A stretch of DNA of 64,000 bases from Annulohypoxylon bovei var. microspora (Eukaryota; Ascomycota; Sordariomycetes; Xylariales; Hypoxylaceae), in contig MU405210.1 of NCBI GenBank assembly GCA_022836615.1, positions 310,001-374,000 of the forward strand, given 5' to 3'. The notes under the pieces are model-generated. The model saw only the letters and a list, made by a program, of their open reading frames with translations. It did no database searches and was not told the origin of the DNA. Made by a program: the position numbers and the translations under genes. Below are positions 34,682-45,700 of this stretch, piece by piece (position 1 is the stretch's first letter; each line of letters opens with the position of its first letter).

Positions 34682-37403
34682 CTACCTACGTCCCTGGATT
34701 CCAACCTCAAGCATTTCGGCCAGCGTGTCCCATTTTCCTGCAGCAGCATCTCCACTGGCTCTTGCAACCCCCCTCAAACCACTGGAAATGAATTTCAAGT
34801 GCCGATCGAAGTCAGCTCGGATCTCATCGAGAACTTCGGCGAATGACATTTCCCTATCTTGCATCATCGAGCTTTTGTCTTGCTCCAAGAGGAACGTTTC
34901 GTCTTCCTCCTCGCCACTCTTGAGATACCTCTTGTGCTTCATTGGCGAAGACATTACCGATAATCGTGATAGCTCTTGGACCTCTTCTTGCTCTCTTTCG
35001 GATTCTAACTGGCGCGCATCCTGAAGTCTGATGGTGAGATCAAACATGTCCAGAATACATTGCCGGATAGGATCAAGTTTGCCACCTAAGCACATCTCAG
35101 CAACCATCTGCTTTGTAAATGCGCTGTGCGAGGTGATCATGGCAGTAACATCTTCCGCTTGCTGGAGCGTTTCGTGAAGCTGAGTCACTAGCGGCCCTAT
35201 GACTAATGTGTTAAAATAGGAGTGAAGGATATTACAGAACCAAAGGAACTTTGCCCTGAGTCCATAGTAAATTGTTTGATCTGATGACGTGATTGCTATG
35301 CCGGCAATGCTGTCAGATATCAGACGATATTTGTGAAGGACGTAAGTAGCTCGTCGGAGCTGCAGCAGGAAGGTGAAAGCGGCTTGATATTGGGCAAGAC
35401 TCTCATCTGACAATATAATTCGAATTGGCCAGGATAGACGATGAATTATTCTAATAAAGGGTAGACCTGCGCGAACAGATCTTCGCACGTCGTTTACATC
35501 ACCTGTAAGTCCATCTCTAGATACACTGACAGCTATCTGGTGAGCATCGGCAAGGGAACCAAAAGCGTCATGAGCCAAAGAAGTCAAAATGAATCGGTCA
35601 TGCCAATTAGCATTAAGAAGGTCGAGGTTGTTAAATATTGCGAATGTAAACGTATCAGATCGTGAGCCGTCGGACATAAGATACGCTTGTCGGAGGGAAT
35701 CCAGGACCGACCAAAGATGGCACGATTCGAACAGAGTTCGCTGAAGAGTTGTAGAAGCAGCGTGGTGCTTGCTTCTCATCCACTTCTCGAAAGCACCGTT
35801 AAAGACCTCAGAGAACGGCGCAAAGACCCCATACGTAGACGTAAAATCTCCACTAATGTCTAGAGCTGTCTCCGCCGTTTGAACATTGGTCGATTGATAT
35901 TTTCCCAGGAGCTTGAGGATGACAACGCTCTTGCCGGTGGTGAGGATTTTTGACGCTGCTGGCTGTAAAAATCGTGGTACATATAGCGTGCCATCGGAAG
36001 TTCTCCTTAACGTGAATTGATCTGACCAGACTTGACTCTTGGAAACTTGACTTGACGAACTAGAAATGAAGAAGGCTTTATCTTCCTCGACCAGCTCTCC
36101 AGCTTCCATCCAAAGACGGATGGATTGAAGGTAAACTTGGAAACATTCGAAGAACAAAGTAGCAACGAATTCGTACACCACATCACCTCCTTCTAACTGA
36201 GCAACTTCGGCAGCATCGAAAAGGAGCTCTAAGTAATGAAATGGATGAGTGTATTTTGATCTTTGGAGCATGTGGATGATATCTGAGAGGCAGGCAAGAG
36301 GCTGTAGATGAGGTTTTACATCACCTAGAACTCTCGCAATACTAATAACAACATCTTCCTGGATATCTACGTATCGGTGTTGTAATTTTGAGATTTCAAT
36401 ATCGAATGACTGAAGGCGTCTTTGGACAGCCTCCTGGAATACTTGTAATAGCGGTACGTGTTGCGGATGCTTCGCGAACTCGCGGAGAACAGACAATTGT
36501 CGGTCCGCTTCGCTGAGTGAACCAAGCAATGCTTTGTAAACTTCCCATGAAGTATGCTTCAGCTGGAATTGTAGAGATGGGACTCCTTGTGCGTCAAACA
36601 AGGTGTTTTCCAGACCATTCAGCATGAAAAGCACCTCGCGTACTGCCTGGAATTCTGACATGATAATCTTCTGGGATCTACCTGCTGCATCCTTTGGTGG
36701 CACAGCGTTCCTCCAAAGTTGCGTTTCTCGAACCTGGTCCAGTCCGGCCTCATCCTGAGAGCCGATAAGAAAATCTGTGGGAAGCTTCCGATACTGTGCC
36801 TCGGTAGACGATACTGAAGTAAGCTCATCCTCGGCCGAGATATCAGATGTGCCGTTAAGATATTCATCATCAGAGCTGTCTCCATCGAATCGAGCCGTTT
36901 TCCATATATCAGGGTCTTGGTCCCAGCCATCTTCTTTAGCAATATCAGCCCATCTAAGGGGAGGTGCAGGATCCTCTTCTGGCTCTCTGAGCAACTCGAG
37001 ATCAGCGAGCTTAGACTTTTTAATAGGTTGATCTTCTAGCTGTAGTAATAGTTGGAGAAGGTCAGGTGTCCATTTGTTGGAGATAAGAGCGAGAGCATCT
37101 AAACGCTCCCTTAACGCATCAGCTAGCCCGTCTCGATTGACAACCCGGAAATGCTCTTCGAAGCCGTTGAGTTTCTCCGCAACCTCGAATTGATTGGTGC
37201 GTAGAAAGCTGTGATATCGAAGTGTCCGTAGGCTTGATTCCTTAAGAACGTTAAAGCGCCCGGGATCTGACTATTGCTACGTGTAAGTGTGCCTGACCGA
37301 GAATATGTAGCTGACTTCTAAGCCTGCCTACCTGGCTTGACGTTGAGGTGATAACCTCAACCAGTTCTTCAGTTAGCGCGCCTAATGTAGCGGCGAATGC
37401 CAT
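34682..37403 (-). CDS. Gamma-tubulin complex component 5 (GCP5/Mod21-like, Spc97/Spc98 family)
   Basis: Two exons: complement(join(34682-37270, 37332-37403)); the 61-nt intron lies after codon 24 and both sides are in phase 0, giving 886 residues. The start MAFAATLGALTEELVEVI is the only ATG compatible with exon 1. The protein has the GCP N-terminal domain (VREVLFMLNGLENTLFD and following helices) and a C-terminal GCP domain with long helical blocks. An acidic linker separates the first 120 residues from the body. The length and the acidic Trp-containing segment (RWADIAKEDGWDQDPDIW) suit GCP5 better than GCP2 or GCP3. GCP5 joins the gamma-tubulin ring complex that nucleates microtubules at the spindle pole body and septa. 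The GCP5 versus GCP4/6 assignment is by overall feel, not alignment. Confidence 0.8.
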
Positions 37404-38266
37404 GCTTATTGATCTGCTAGCACAAGGCCGACGTCTGAGATAAATTGTTCGCTAAGTGATTTTAGGCGTTATGAGATGAATTGTTATAAATACCAATTTC
37501 ATATTCGTCGAAGGTTAAGTCCTGTTTGTTTATTTCATGCATATGGGTAACTTGCGTACTTACATATAGCGTATATATGCATATATACTCGTTAATTTAA
37601 ATATCCATTAAAACCACATATATATTGTTTATTTAAATATACATAACATTTAGGAAACAAACTTTTCGTATAAACAGTTGACATTACTTTGATCTTGTTG
37701 GTTTAGTCTGATTCAACTACCTAGTACTCTAGTTTAATTGTTTTTGATGCCTTACTCACCTAGGTACCTACTCCATGACCTCCAGGACCCTGATTGGGGA
37801 GCAGTACTCATCTATTCGCGAGGCTCAACTGCGTGGCTACCTAGCAAGCTAGGTAGGTATTGCTTGCAATTGTAACTCTTGTAATCGTAATTGTAAATAT
37901 CGTAGAAGGCCTCTCTAGCTTGGCTAGAAAATTCTACCTAACCTGGCCTGTTTACTCGTTTACCTGTTGGTTACACTTACTTCAGTCCTTCCTGTCAAGG
38001 TACCTACATCTAGAGCTTTATAACCGATTGAATCTTCAAGCGTTTAGGATCAATTCAAAATAAAACACTCACAAAGGATTACCTTTTCAGTTTCCTACTC
38101 AACAGTTCATCCAAAGTCAACCATAAATTAGCGGTTGCTTGGTCCCTGCAGATCTTTGCACTGCACTGGGCAATCAAGAAGCCATTAAGCTCTTCATCTC
38201 TACCCACGTTAGCCTCGGCAATGCCTTCCTGACAGCTCAAGACCCTTCGTCATTTCATATTTATCT
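37404..38266. other. AT-rich spacer upstream of GCP5
   Basis: 863 nt; the first half is strongly AT-rich with repeated ATATAT/TTTAAATAT elements. TAGGTACCTA lies at 37761-37770. The GCP5 promoter is expected here. Confidence 0.6.
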
Positions 38267-38805
38267 TTATTTTGCCGTTCGACGGGTGAAACCTGGATAC
38301 CACCTATGAGTTAATCGTTGGTGATTAGGTATGCATGCATAACAGGACCTACCATTCTGAGCAAGCTCCCAGAAATCCAAGTTTCCATTTCCTTGTCCGC
38401 TTGATTGGCGCGTCTGTCTCGTGACCCGGCGTTTCATACAGCGAGTTATTCGAGAAGGGATCGATTGTTGGAGATGGTTTCGTGCCCGACGAGGATGTTG
38501 AGAGCGAAGTGGTAAGGTAGTGGGATTTGAGGCTATACAACATTGCTCTTTGGGCAATCGAGGTTCGGAATGCCGGGAAGCGAGCAGTTGGCTAAAGGAA
38601 TCTGATGGAGTGTAGTTGAGGAAATCCTTGTTTAAGGTAGGATGGAAGTCGATGGAGACGGGGATGATAAACGATTAGACCTGAGGTCGTTTCCTGATAC
38701 GAGTCTTGATTCGTTTCTTCTTTCTTGTTCGCGAGATCTTTCCATGAACATACGAATAAGCTCTTGAGCTTGTGGGCTTTTATCTGCTAAACGTACAGAC
38801 AACAT
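38267..38805 (-). CDS. Tentative small three-exon gene, unknown function
   Basis: A splice-consistent model, complement(join(38267-38303, 38353-38591, 38701-38805)), gives 126 residues. Exon 1 reads as a charged helix (PQAQELIRMFMERSREQERR). Exon 2 is Ser/Thr/Pro-rich, then has a basic stretch (IKRTRKWKLGFLG). The last intron (49 nt, GTAGGT donor, CTCATAG acceptor) leads to WYPGFTRRTAK before the stop. All phases agree, but the donor GTATCA of the 109-nt first intron is weak and a competing frame is also open across exon 2. I recognise no family. Confidence 0.38.
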
Positions 38806-39489
38806 AATAAATATATTCAAGGAATGAACAATGGGATTTAGTATGTATGAAAATCGAAACTTGCTTGCAAGATGAAATGGTGAACGGTCCGCAAGATTGA
38901 TGCATATTGTGTGAAAGGGAAAAGCTCATGTGTACCCCTCACAGTGTCTATCGCAAAATCACACTTCATCTTTTAGGTACCTAGCTATATTAGATACATA
39001 TGTACGCGTTGACGCGTCCTAATTACAGGGGTATGATAGGTCATACAGTGTGGATAGAGGTACTCAACCTACACAATTCATACTTTCGGCACTGTATTTC
39101 CCCTTTTCGACTTGGTTGACCCACATCTCTTCTGGCGCTAGGGGGTACATCTGCATCTGGTAAAACAAGTATTGCGTTGTAAGATTTTCCGATTTCTCCT
39201 TTGCCCCAATGAAACAACTCGAGATTTGATGTAGGTTGTCAAATTAGGAGCCATCGCCAGGTCACAAGTTGATACCAAAACCTTCCCTTCATCTGTACAT
39301 TTCCGACGACTTAATTGATTTAAAACAGTGTCACGACCGTGATTACGACCGTAACGAATATACCATTTACCTATCTCTTCGCATCGCATCTTGTAATTTG
39401 AAACTAACCCTCGATACCCTACGACCCTACGACACTACAACACCACAACATCGACCAAGTTAATGACCAGACAACGTTAACTATCCACC
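38806..39489. other. Divergent spacer upstream of the mannosyltransferase
   Basis: 684 nt, with TAGGTACCTA at 38974-38983. The last 100 bases before 39490 are rich in ACGACACTACAAC-like C/A sequence, as in many fungal leaders. Confidence 0.55.
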
Positions 39490-40834
39490 ATGGCCATCGC
39501 GAGGCCCGTCCGCGCTCTCGCGCTCGCTGTTTTCGTGATCTGCGTTTTCTTCCTATATACAATATGGCGCCCTGATAATGGCATGAAGACCTCTGCCGAC
39601 TTCCATGGTACTGTCGAAAGGGATCCCAATCTTGATCGTGAGTTCTAGCTGTTCCATCCCTTGCCTATCTCAAGTGCGTCTAACCATCCAATAGTCACAG
39701 GGGAACCGGAGGGGAACCTCGTGCGCGCTACCGAAGGGTACGCTCCCGGCATCGCTGGCACCGCGAGAATCAATGCGACCCTCCTAGCTTTGGTACGAAA
39801 CGAAGAGTTGGCCGGCATGTTGCAGTCTATGCAGGATCTGGAGCGAACATGGAACTCCAAGTTCAACTATCCGTGGACCTTCTTTAACGATGTCCCTTTC
39901 ACTGAAGAATTCAAACGAAGAACGAGAGCAGCAACTAAGGCGGAGACTCGATACGGTAAGTTAAATTACGCATATCCAATTCGTGTGCCTTACTAATTCC
40001 ATGGTAGAGGTTATTCCTAACGAGCACTGGGATACCCCATCCTGGATTAACGACGACTTGTACAAGGAATCCGTGAAGATCCTCGAAGAGAACGATATCC
40101 AATACGCTAATAAGATTTCATACCACAAGATGTGTCGATGGAACAGCGGGCTTTTCTACAAGCACCCAGCGCTAGCGGAGATACAATACTACTGGCGTGT
40201 CGAGCCTAAGGTTCACTTCTTCTGTGATATCGACTATGACGTATTCCGTTACATGCAGGACCACAACAAGACCTACGGCTTCACTATATCCCTGTACGAT
40301 GCGCCGGCCTCGATCCCGACTCTGTGGCCAGAGACCAACAAGTTCATTGCTCAACATCCCGAGTATCTGCATGAGAACAGAGCCGAGGGTTGGTTGACCG
40401 ACAAGGAGCGCCGCCCTGTTCACTGGGACCAAGCAAATGGTTATTCGACATGTCACTTCTGGACTAATTTCGAGATCGCGGATATCAACTTCTGGAGAAG
40501 CCAGGCATACGAGGATTATTTCAACCATCTAGACCGCGCTGGTGGCTTCTTCTACGAAAGATGGGGCGATGCGCCGGTTCACAGTATTGCGCTGGGTCTA
40601 TTCGAGGACAAGACCAAGATCCACTGGTTAGTAAACCCGTCCCGTAGTGTCGGCTTTGGCGTACTGACATTTCCTAGGTTCCGCGATATCGGATACCAGC
40701 ACATTCCTTTCTTCAACTGCCCGAACTCGCCAAAATGTAGAGGTTGTGTGACTGGTCGTTTCACCGACGGCGAGGCATGGTTAAACAAGGAGGACTGCCG
40801 ACCTAACTGGTTTAAATATGCAGGAATGTACTAA
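39490..40834 (+). CDS. Alpha-1,2-mannosyltransferase, KRE2/MNT1 family (GT15)
   Basis: Four exons: 39490-39637, 39695-39955, 40008-40626, 40678-40834; 394 residues. A short cytoplasmic N-terminus is followed by a signal anchor (ALALAVFVICVFFLYTIW), as expected for a Golgi type II enzyme. The GT15 catalytic domain shows NATLLALVRNEEL, FFNDVPFTEEF, KISYHKMCRWNSG, RVEPKVHFFCDIDYD and CHFWTNFEIADINFW, and the Cys-rich end CPNSPKCRGC. These enzymes add alpha-1,2-mannose to O- and N-linked glycans of cell-wall proteins using GDP-mannose. The last intron (40627-40677) is 51 nt, free of stops and in frame, so an unspliced reading adds 17 odd residues between KIHW and the conserved FRDIGYQHIPF; splicing restores the family sequence exactly. 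Confidence 0.93.
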
Positions 40835-41163
40835 GCACGGCCAGTATGGGAGGTTCTTGAATAAGTGAAATGCTATGGCTGCACGATATGGTCCGATGCT
40901 GTATTAATGTCTGGGAAATCCTATAATGGATAAGGAGAGCATATCGGCATGCGGTGTTTTTGGCGTAGGACAGGGGCACTTGATACATAGAAAGGGGCTG
41001 TTTTCACAAGTCGACATGGTATTACAACCAATTATTGTCGCATAGACTCAATGTTGAGGATTGCCAGTTGCTGGTGTCAATTTTGATGTTAAGTATTTCA
41101 TGATATGCTCTGCGATACCATAAAAACGAACCCCTTTCGAAATTAGGGGGTTTACTTCCTGAA
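40835..41163. other. Convergent 3' spacer
   Basis: 329 nt between the convergent mannosyltransferase and WD-repeat genes; 3' UTRs expected, nothing else seen. Confidence 0.6.
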
Positions 41164-42249
41164 TCAATGATATCCAAATACAGTGACAACCCCAGACGTG
41201 CCGCTAACGCAATATTGATCCCCAAACCCATTCTCCTTCCACGCAAGACAACTTAGGACATTACCTCGTTCTTTTGGTTTGCCATCTTTGCCAATGGACT
41301 TTTTAGGCTCGTGACCGGGAGGCCCCCAGGGAACCGCAACTTGAGCTACCAGCCCTCCGGTTAGAATATCCCAGGCCCATATCCTACCCTCTCCATTCCG
41401 GCCTGGCGTGCCCGTCATCTCGTCTCCCGCCACGATGTACTGCTCCTTGCCGCCTAGGATGGATTGAACACGCAAATCTTCGTTTTTCCATCCTGGATCG
41501 GAGTATGTCTTAAGACAGCCTCCACTCTCCCTATCCATCAACCGCACCTTGCTATCAAGGCTACCGACCAAAAGCGCCTTCCCGTCCATGGTCGTGCACA
41601 AGCTCGTAACGCTGGGGCCGATGACATCCGTCACGCACCGGCCCATGCGCACATCGTACGTCCTAACGCGGCCGTCGACGCTGCCGGCAACGACCTCGGC
41701 CCCGCGCACAACTACGGCGGACACGGAGTCGCGCGCCTCGCTGAGGACCTGGACCGGCTTCAGCGACTTGCTCTTGAGGTCCCAGATCCGGACCGTGGTG
41801 TCGAGGCTGCCGGTAACCACGAGGCTGTCGTCCTCGCCGGCGAAGGCCACGCAGTTGAGGCGCGCCGTGTGGCTCTGCGGCGTGCCGCCGAAGCGCCGGA
41901 TCGTCAGCGCCGTCGCCACGTCCCAGTAGAAGACGCTGCGGTCGCCGCCCACCGACGCGAAGCGCGCGTTGTCCGAGGTCACGCTTAGCGAGAGCACCTC
42001 GTACCCGTGGCCCGAATAGTCCTGGATCATGAGCCCTTGCGGGATTGCCGGAGGGGCGCTGTTGCTGGTCCGGGTTATGTGGGAGGAACTGGGGTGGATG
42101 GCTGTGCTGGGCTGCGGGTTGTATAGCCTGACAGCCCGGTCTGCTGAGCCGGCGAGGATGTACGTTCCCGGCGAGTGTGAGTATGTGAGCGCGTGGACGG
42201 GACCGTTAGAACCCAATAGGTGGGCAATTGGCTTGTTGGGAAAAGCCAT
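41164..42249 (-). CDS. MORG1/WDR83-like WD40-repeat protein
   Basis: Intronless, 361 residues, made of about seven WD repeats beginning HLLGSNGPVHALTYS and including FASVGGDRSVFYWDV, VVTGSLDTTVRIWDL, VVAGSVDGRVRTYDV and VGSLDSKVRLMDRES. The length and repeat spacing match MORG1/WDR83, a scaffold linked to MAP-kinase modules and, in animals, to the spliceosome C complex. The stretch from 41560 to 41990 is very GC-rich compared with the ends of the gene. It is divergent to the Pet127 gene with a 478-nt shared spacer. Other small WD40 proteins are possible, but the GYEVLSLSVTSDNARFASVGGD block is characteristic. Confidence 0.85.
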   Translation of the reverse strand: MAFPNKPIAHLLGSNGPVHALTYSHSPGTYILAGSADRAVRLYNPQPSTAIHPSSSHITRTSNSAPPAIPQGLMIQDYSGHGYEVLSLSVTSDNARFASVGGDRSVFYWDVATALTIRRFGGTPQSHTARLNCVAFAGEDDSLVVTGSLDTTVRIWDLKSKSLKPVQVLSEARDSVSAVVVRGAEVVAGSVDGRVRTYDVRMGRCVTDVIGPSVTSLCTTMDGKALLVGSLDSKVRLMDRESGGCLKTYSDPGWKNEDLRVQSILGGKEQYIVAGDEMTGTPGRNGEGRIWAWDILTGGLVAQVAVPWGPPGHEPKKSIGKDGKPKERGNVLSCLAWKENGFGDQYCVSGTSGVVTVFGYH

Positions 42250-42727
42250 TTTGAAATATCATGTCGGCGCCCATGACCTGGAGACCTGTGTCCGCCCGCT
42301 TATACGCAAGATGTTGAGGTAGGTATGCCACTTGGGCGTGATACTCCAACCCTTTTCCCCTTCTTCGTTTAAGTGAGAGGATGAAATTTCTGGATATTAT
42401 CTCATAGTTTGATAGTAAAGAATGAAAGAGAATAGATTCATCATTTCCAATTGATTTATGGATTTGATGAAATTGAATAATTGCTTGTTGTCGCACTTGC
42501 TACTTAATGATTTTACTTACTACTACATATGTACCTAGGTACTAGGTAAATGTACCCAAGTAGACCCCTTATCTTATCAGGGCACACTATCGATAAAAAG
42601 TTTATACTTTGCGCCTCCATCGATCCAGAATTTTCTAAGATTCTTAGAAAAAAAAGTTCCCACTACCACCATTTCATAAATTAATCGGATAGACGACTTG
42701 ACGAGTCCTCCACGCATAGCGGTTGCA
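42250..42727. promoter_or_regulatory. Divergent promoter region MORG1/Pet127
   Basis: 478 nt between two start codons pointing apart, so both promoters must lie here or overlap. It includes the TACCTAGGTA palindrome at 42532-42541 and an A-tract at 42649-42656. No TATA box or named site can be asserted. Confidence 0.5.
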
Positions 42728-45700
42728 ATGCTTCAATTGAGCAGTCGTAACGCACACCGCATTGGTACGTCCTACGTATGCGCCTCATGTTTTGCGGCTA
42801 CCCAGTCGACAAGATTATTGGCGCTTCGTCCCACCTCGATTCCTAACTATCATGGCCGATTACTATCGAGCACATCTTTTCGAGCTGCGCCGGCAGCCGA
42901 GACCTCGACCACTCCTACAGATGGGGCCAATGATATAGCGGTTCAGCCATCGAAATCTCCTCAGAAGAAGAAGAAAAAGAAGGGCGAAAATAAGTCTCCC
43001 AAAAATGTTGTCCAGTCTCAACCAAGCGTCCAGCCTCTGTCGAAGAAGGCGACCTCTCAGGTCGAAGATGCGCGCCAATTGCAAGTTTTGCAAGGCGCAC
43101 TCCAAGCACTGAAGAACGTTCTTGCTACCCAGAACATCAACATCGATCAAATCGCCAAGGCTAGCAACCAAATTGATCAAGCTGGCCAAGAAACCTCACA
43201 ATCCAAGACCCAGACCCAGACCAAGACTAAGGCCAATGCTAAAGCAAAATCCAAAGCAAAATCCAAGTTCAAGTCCAAGCCCAAGTCCACTACGAACAGT
43301 GCGAAGACTGCAGATGAAAATGTTCAGGAAACGCAACAGGATCCACCAGTTAGCGAGGTTATAGCAACGGCTGACATTTCGGCTGACACTTCGACGAACA
43401 CTCAGAAGAGTAAGCCTGCTCACCCGAGTTCTAAATCAGCTTCAACTTCCCAAATCAAAGGGGTTAAAGAGGTTCAGTCGAGTAAAAACGTAAAGCGCGC
43501 AAGATCTAGACCAGGAACACACCCTGCCAGGAAGTCAGCTGCAAAAACTCAGAATGAAGAGGCAAAGGCTAAAGACAGTGACCAAGAGCAAGAGAGTCCT
43601 CAAGAGTCGTCTCTAAGTCCCGGCGACATTAATTCTATAGCATTTGCCACAGAAGAACTTCTGAGTAAGTACAAGACCTTAGGCCCATTCACTGGCGAAT
43701 CTCCACCAAAACAATTAAAGATATCAAAAAAGATATCAAAGAAGTCGAAATCGCAGCCAAAAGCTCAACCAAAAGCACAACCAAAAGCACAACCAAAATC
43801 AAAATCAAAATCAAAGTCGCAGAAAAGCCCCTTGGCCATCAACATAATCCGTGCCAAGGATCTACACACAATCCCTATTGAGGCTTCACGGCCTCCGGTT
43901 CCCGCGTTATCATACGGGCTCGAGAGGGTTTTGTTTAATCCTGGCGTGTATACTCTCCAAGATCCTCGGTCTCGGGTTTACAATTTCGATCCCTATCTCT
44001 CAGAGATCATGCCAATTCAGGAATTCGATTTCAACGCATTGAAGCAATACGTAACATCTTCCAAGGATTCCAACCTGATTCGGATTGCCAAAGAGAACGG
44101 CAAGAAATATACAGGCTCAACTTCAAGTATGACATCCATGCTTTCACACTTCCATTATCTCTTGTCGTCCTGGCGTAACATCAATTCAAGTATGCTCTCA
44201 AGGCAATTTGAACCGGACTCTTTGCAATTTACAAGAATCATGAGAGGACCGGCGGCAATATTCCTGCACTGGAAAGATGGTACTTACGCCATCGATGCCG
44301 ATAAAGAATTCGACACTGCAAATATCCTGAGTATGCTTGGAAAGTCTATGGAGAAACTCCTTACCCTCACCAAGGAGGAGTACGAGAGATACAGGCATAT
44401 CAATTCAGATCAGATTACCGAGGAAGAACGGAACGCCGATGAAGCATTTCACTATACCGGCTTCCGTGATTTCATGATGCGCTCGCAATTGGACGCACAC
44501 GACCCGAGAATACCTGGGTCTGGTATGTTCGACCTTAAGACCCGTGCAGTTGTCTCGATTCGTATGGACGCGAAAGGCTTTCAAAAGGGTCTTGGATACG
44601 AGATTCGCAATAGATTTGGCCAGTGGGAGTCATTCGAACGAGAGTATTACGATATGATCCGCTCCGCATTCTTAAAATACTCTCTCCAAGTCCGTATGGG
44701 TAGAATGGATGGAATTTTCGTCGCATTTCACAATACCCAACGCATTTTTGGATTTCAATACATTCCTCTAGGCGAGATGGATCTCGCATTGCATGGAACT
44801 TCCAATACCACACTCGGCGACAGAGAGTATAAGCTCAGTCTCGCGTTACTCAATGACATCCTAGACCGAGCCACTAAGAAGTGGCCGGAGCAGTCTCTAC
44901 GATTACATTTCGAGACAAGAACATCGGTAGACACGCCGTTCATGTATGTCTTTGCGAAGCCCGTATCTCAAAGCGACATAGACGAAGTCCAAAGCGCCAG
45001 CAGGGCAACCATTGAGGCATTCGAGAAGGGAATACTTGGTATAGTCAAAGACGAAGCCGAAGCCGAAGCCAATGAGGAATCTGCCGTAGAGCATGATGAT
45101 GCCGCCAATGAGGAAGAAGAGGCCGAAGAAACCTCATTAGCTCAGGCGATGTCGAGTTTAGCTGCTTGGAGGGAAGTACGCCAGGTAGTCGAGGATGCTG
45201 TGGATGATGACGAGGTGGGCGTTGGCGCTGTAAGGGAGGCTATCGAGGATGCGCTAGAGCAGAGTGGGCTCCTTCATGCTAAGTCCTCGGCCGACGCGCG
45301 AGGTTACGTCGATGCCTTGCTTACTGCCATCACTAGTAGCGTGCCTTCCAAGCCAGCCGAATTGTCTCCAGATGTGTTAGTGGAAGAGGATATTGACGTG
45401 GATGAGGACAATTCCCCGTCTCCTATTCAGGAGGCAGAGCAGGAATCAGAAGCATCTAGCGATGAGCAATTAGTCTCTAACGATGAGCCTGATGTAGACC
45501 AGTCTCAAGCCCACGAAGAACCTATTGAAGTTCAAAATGCGGATAATCAACAAACAGAAGCTAACGAACAACCTGAGGATGCATTAGCATTGGAATCGGA
45601 ACCCGAAGTTGAACACGAGGAAGAGCATCTAATAACCACAAGGCTCTCGGAAAACCAAGTAGACAAGGACGACGAACATAGGGACAGTACTATGCTAGAG

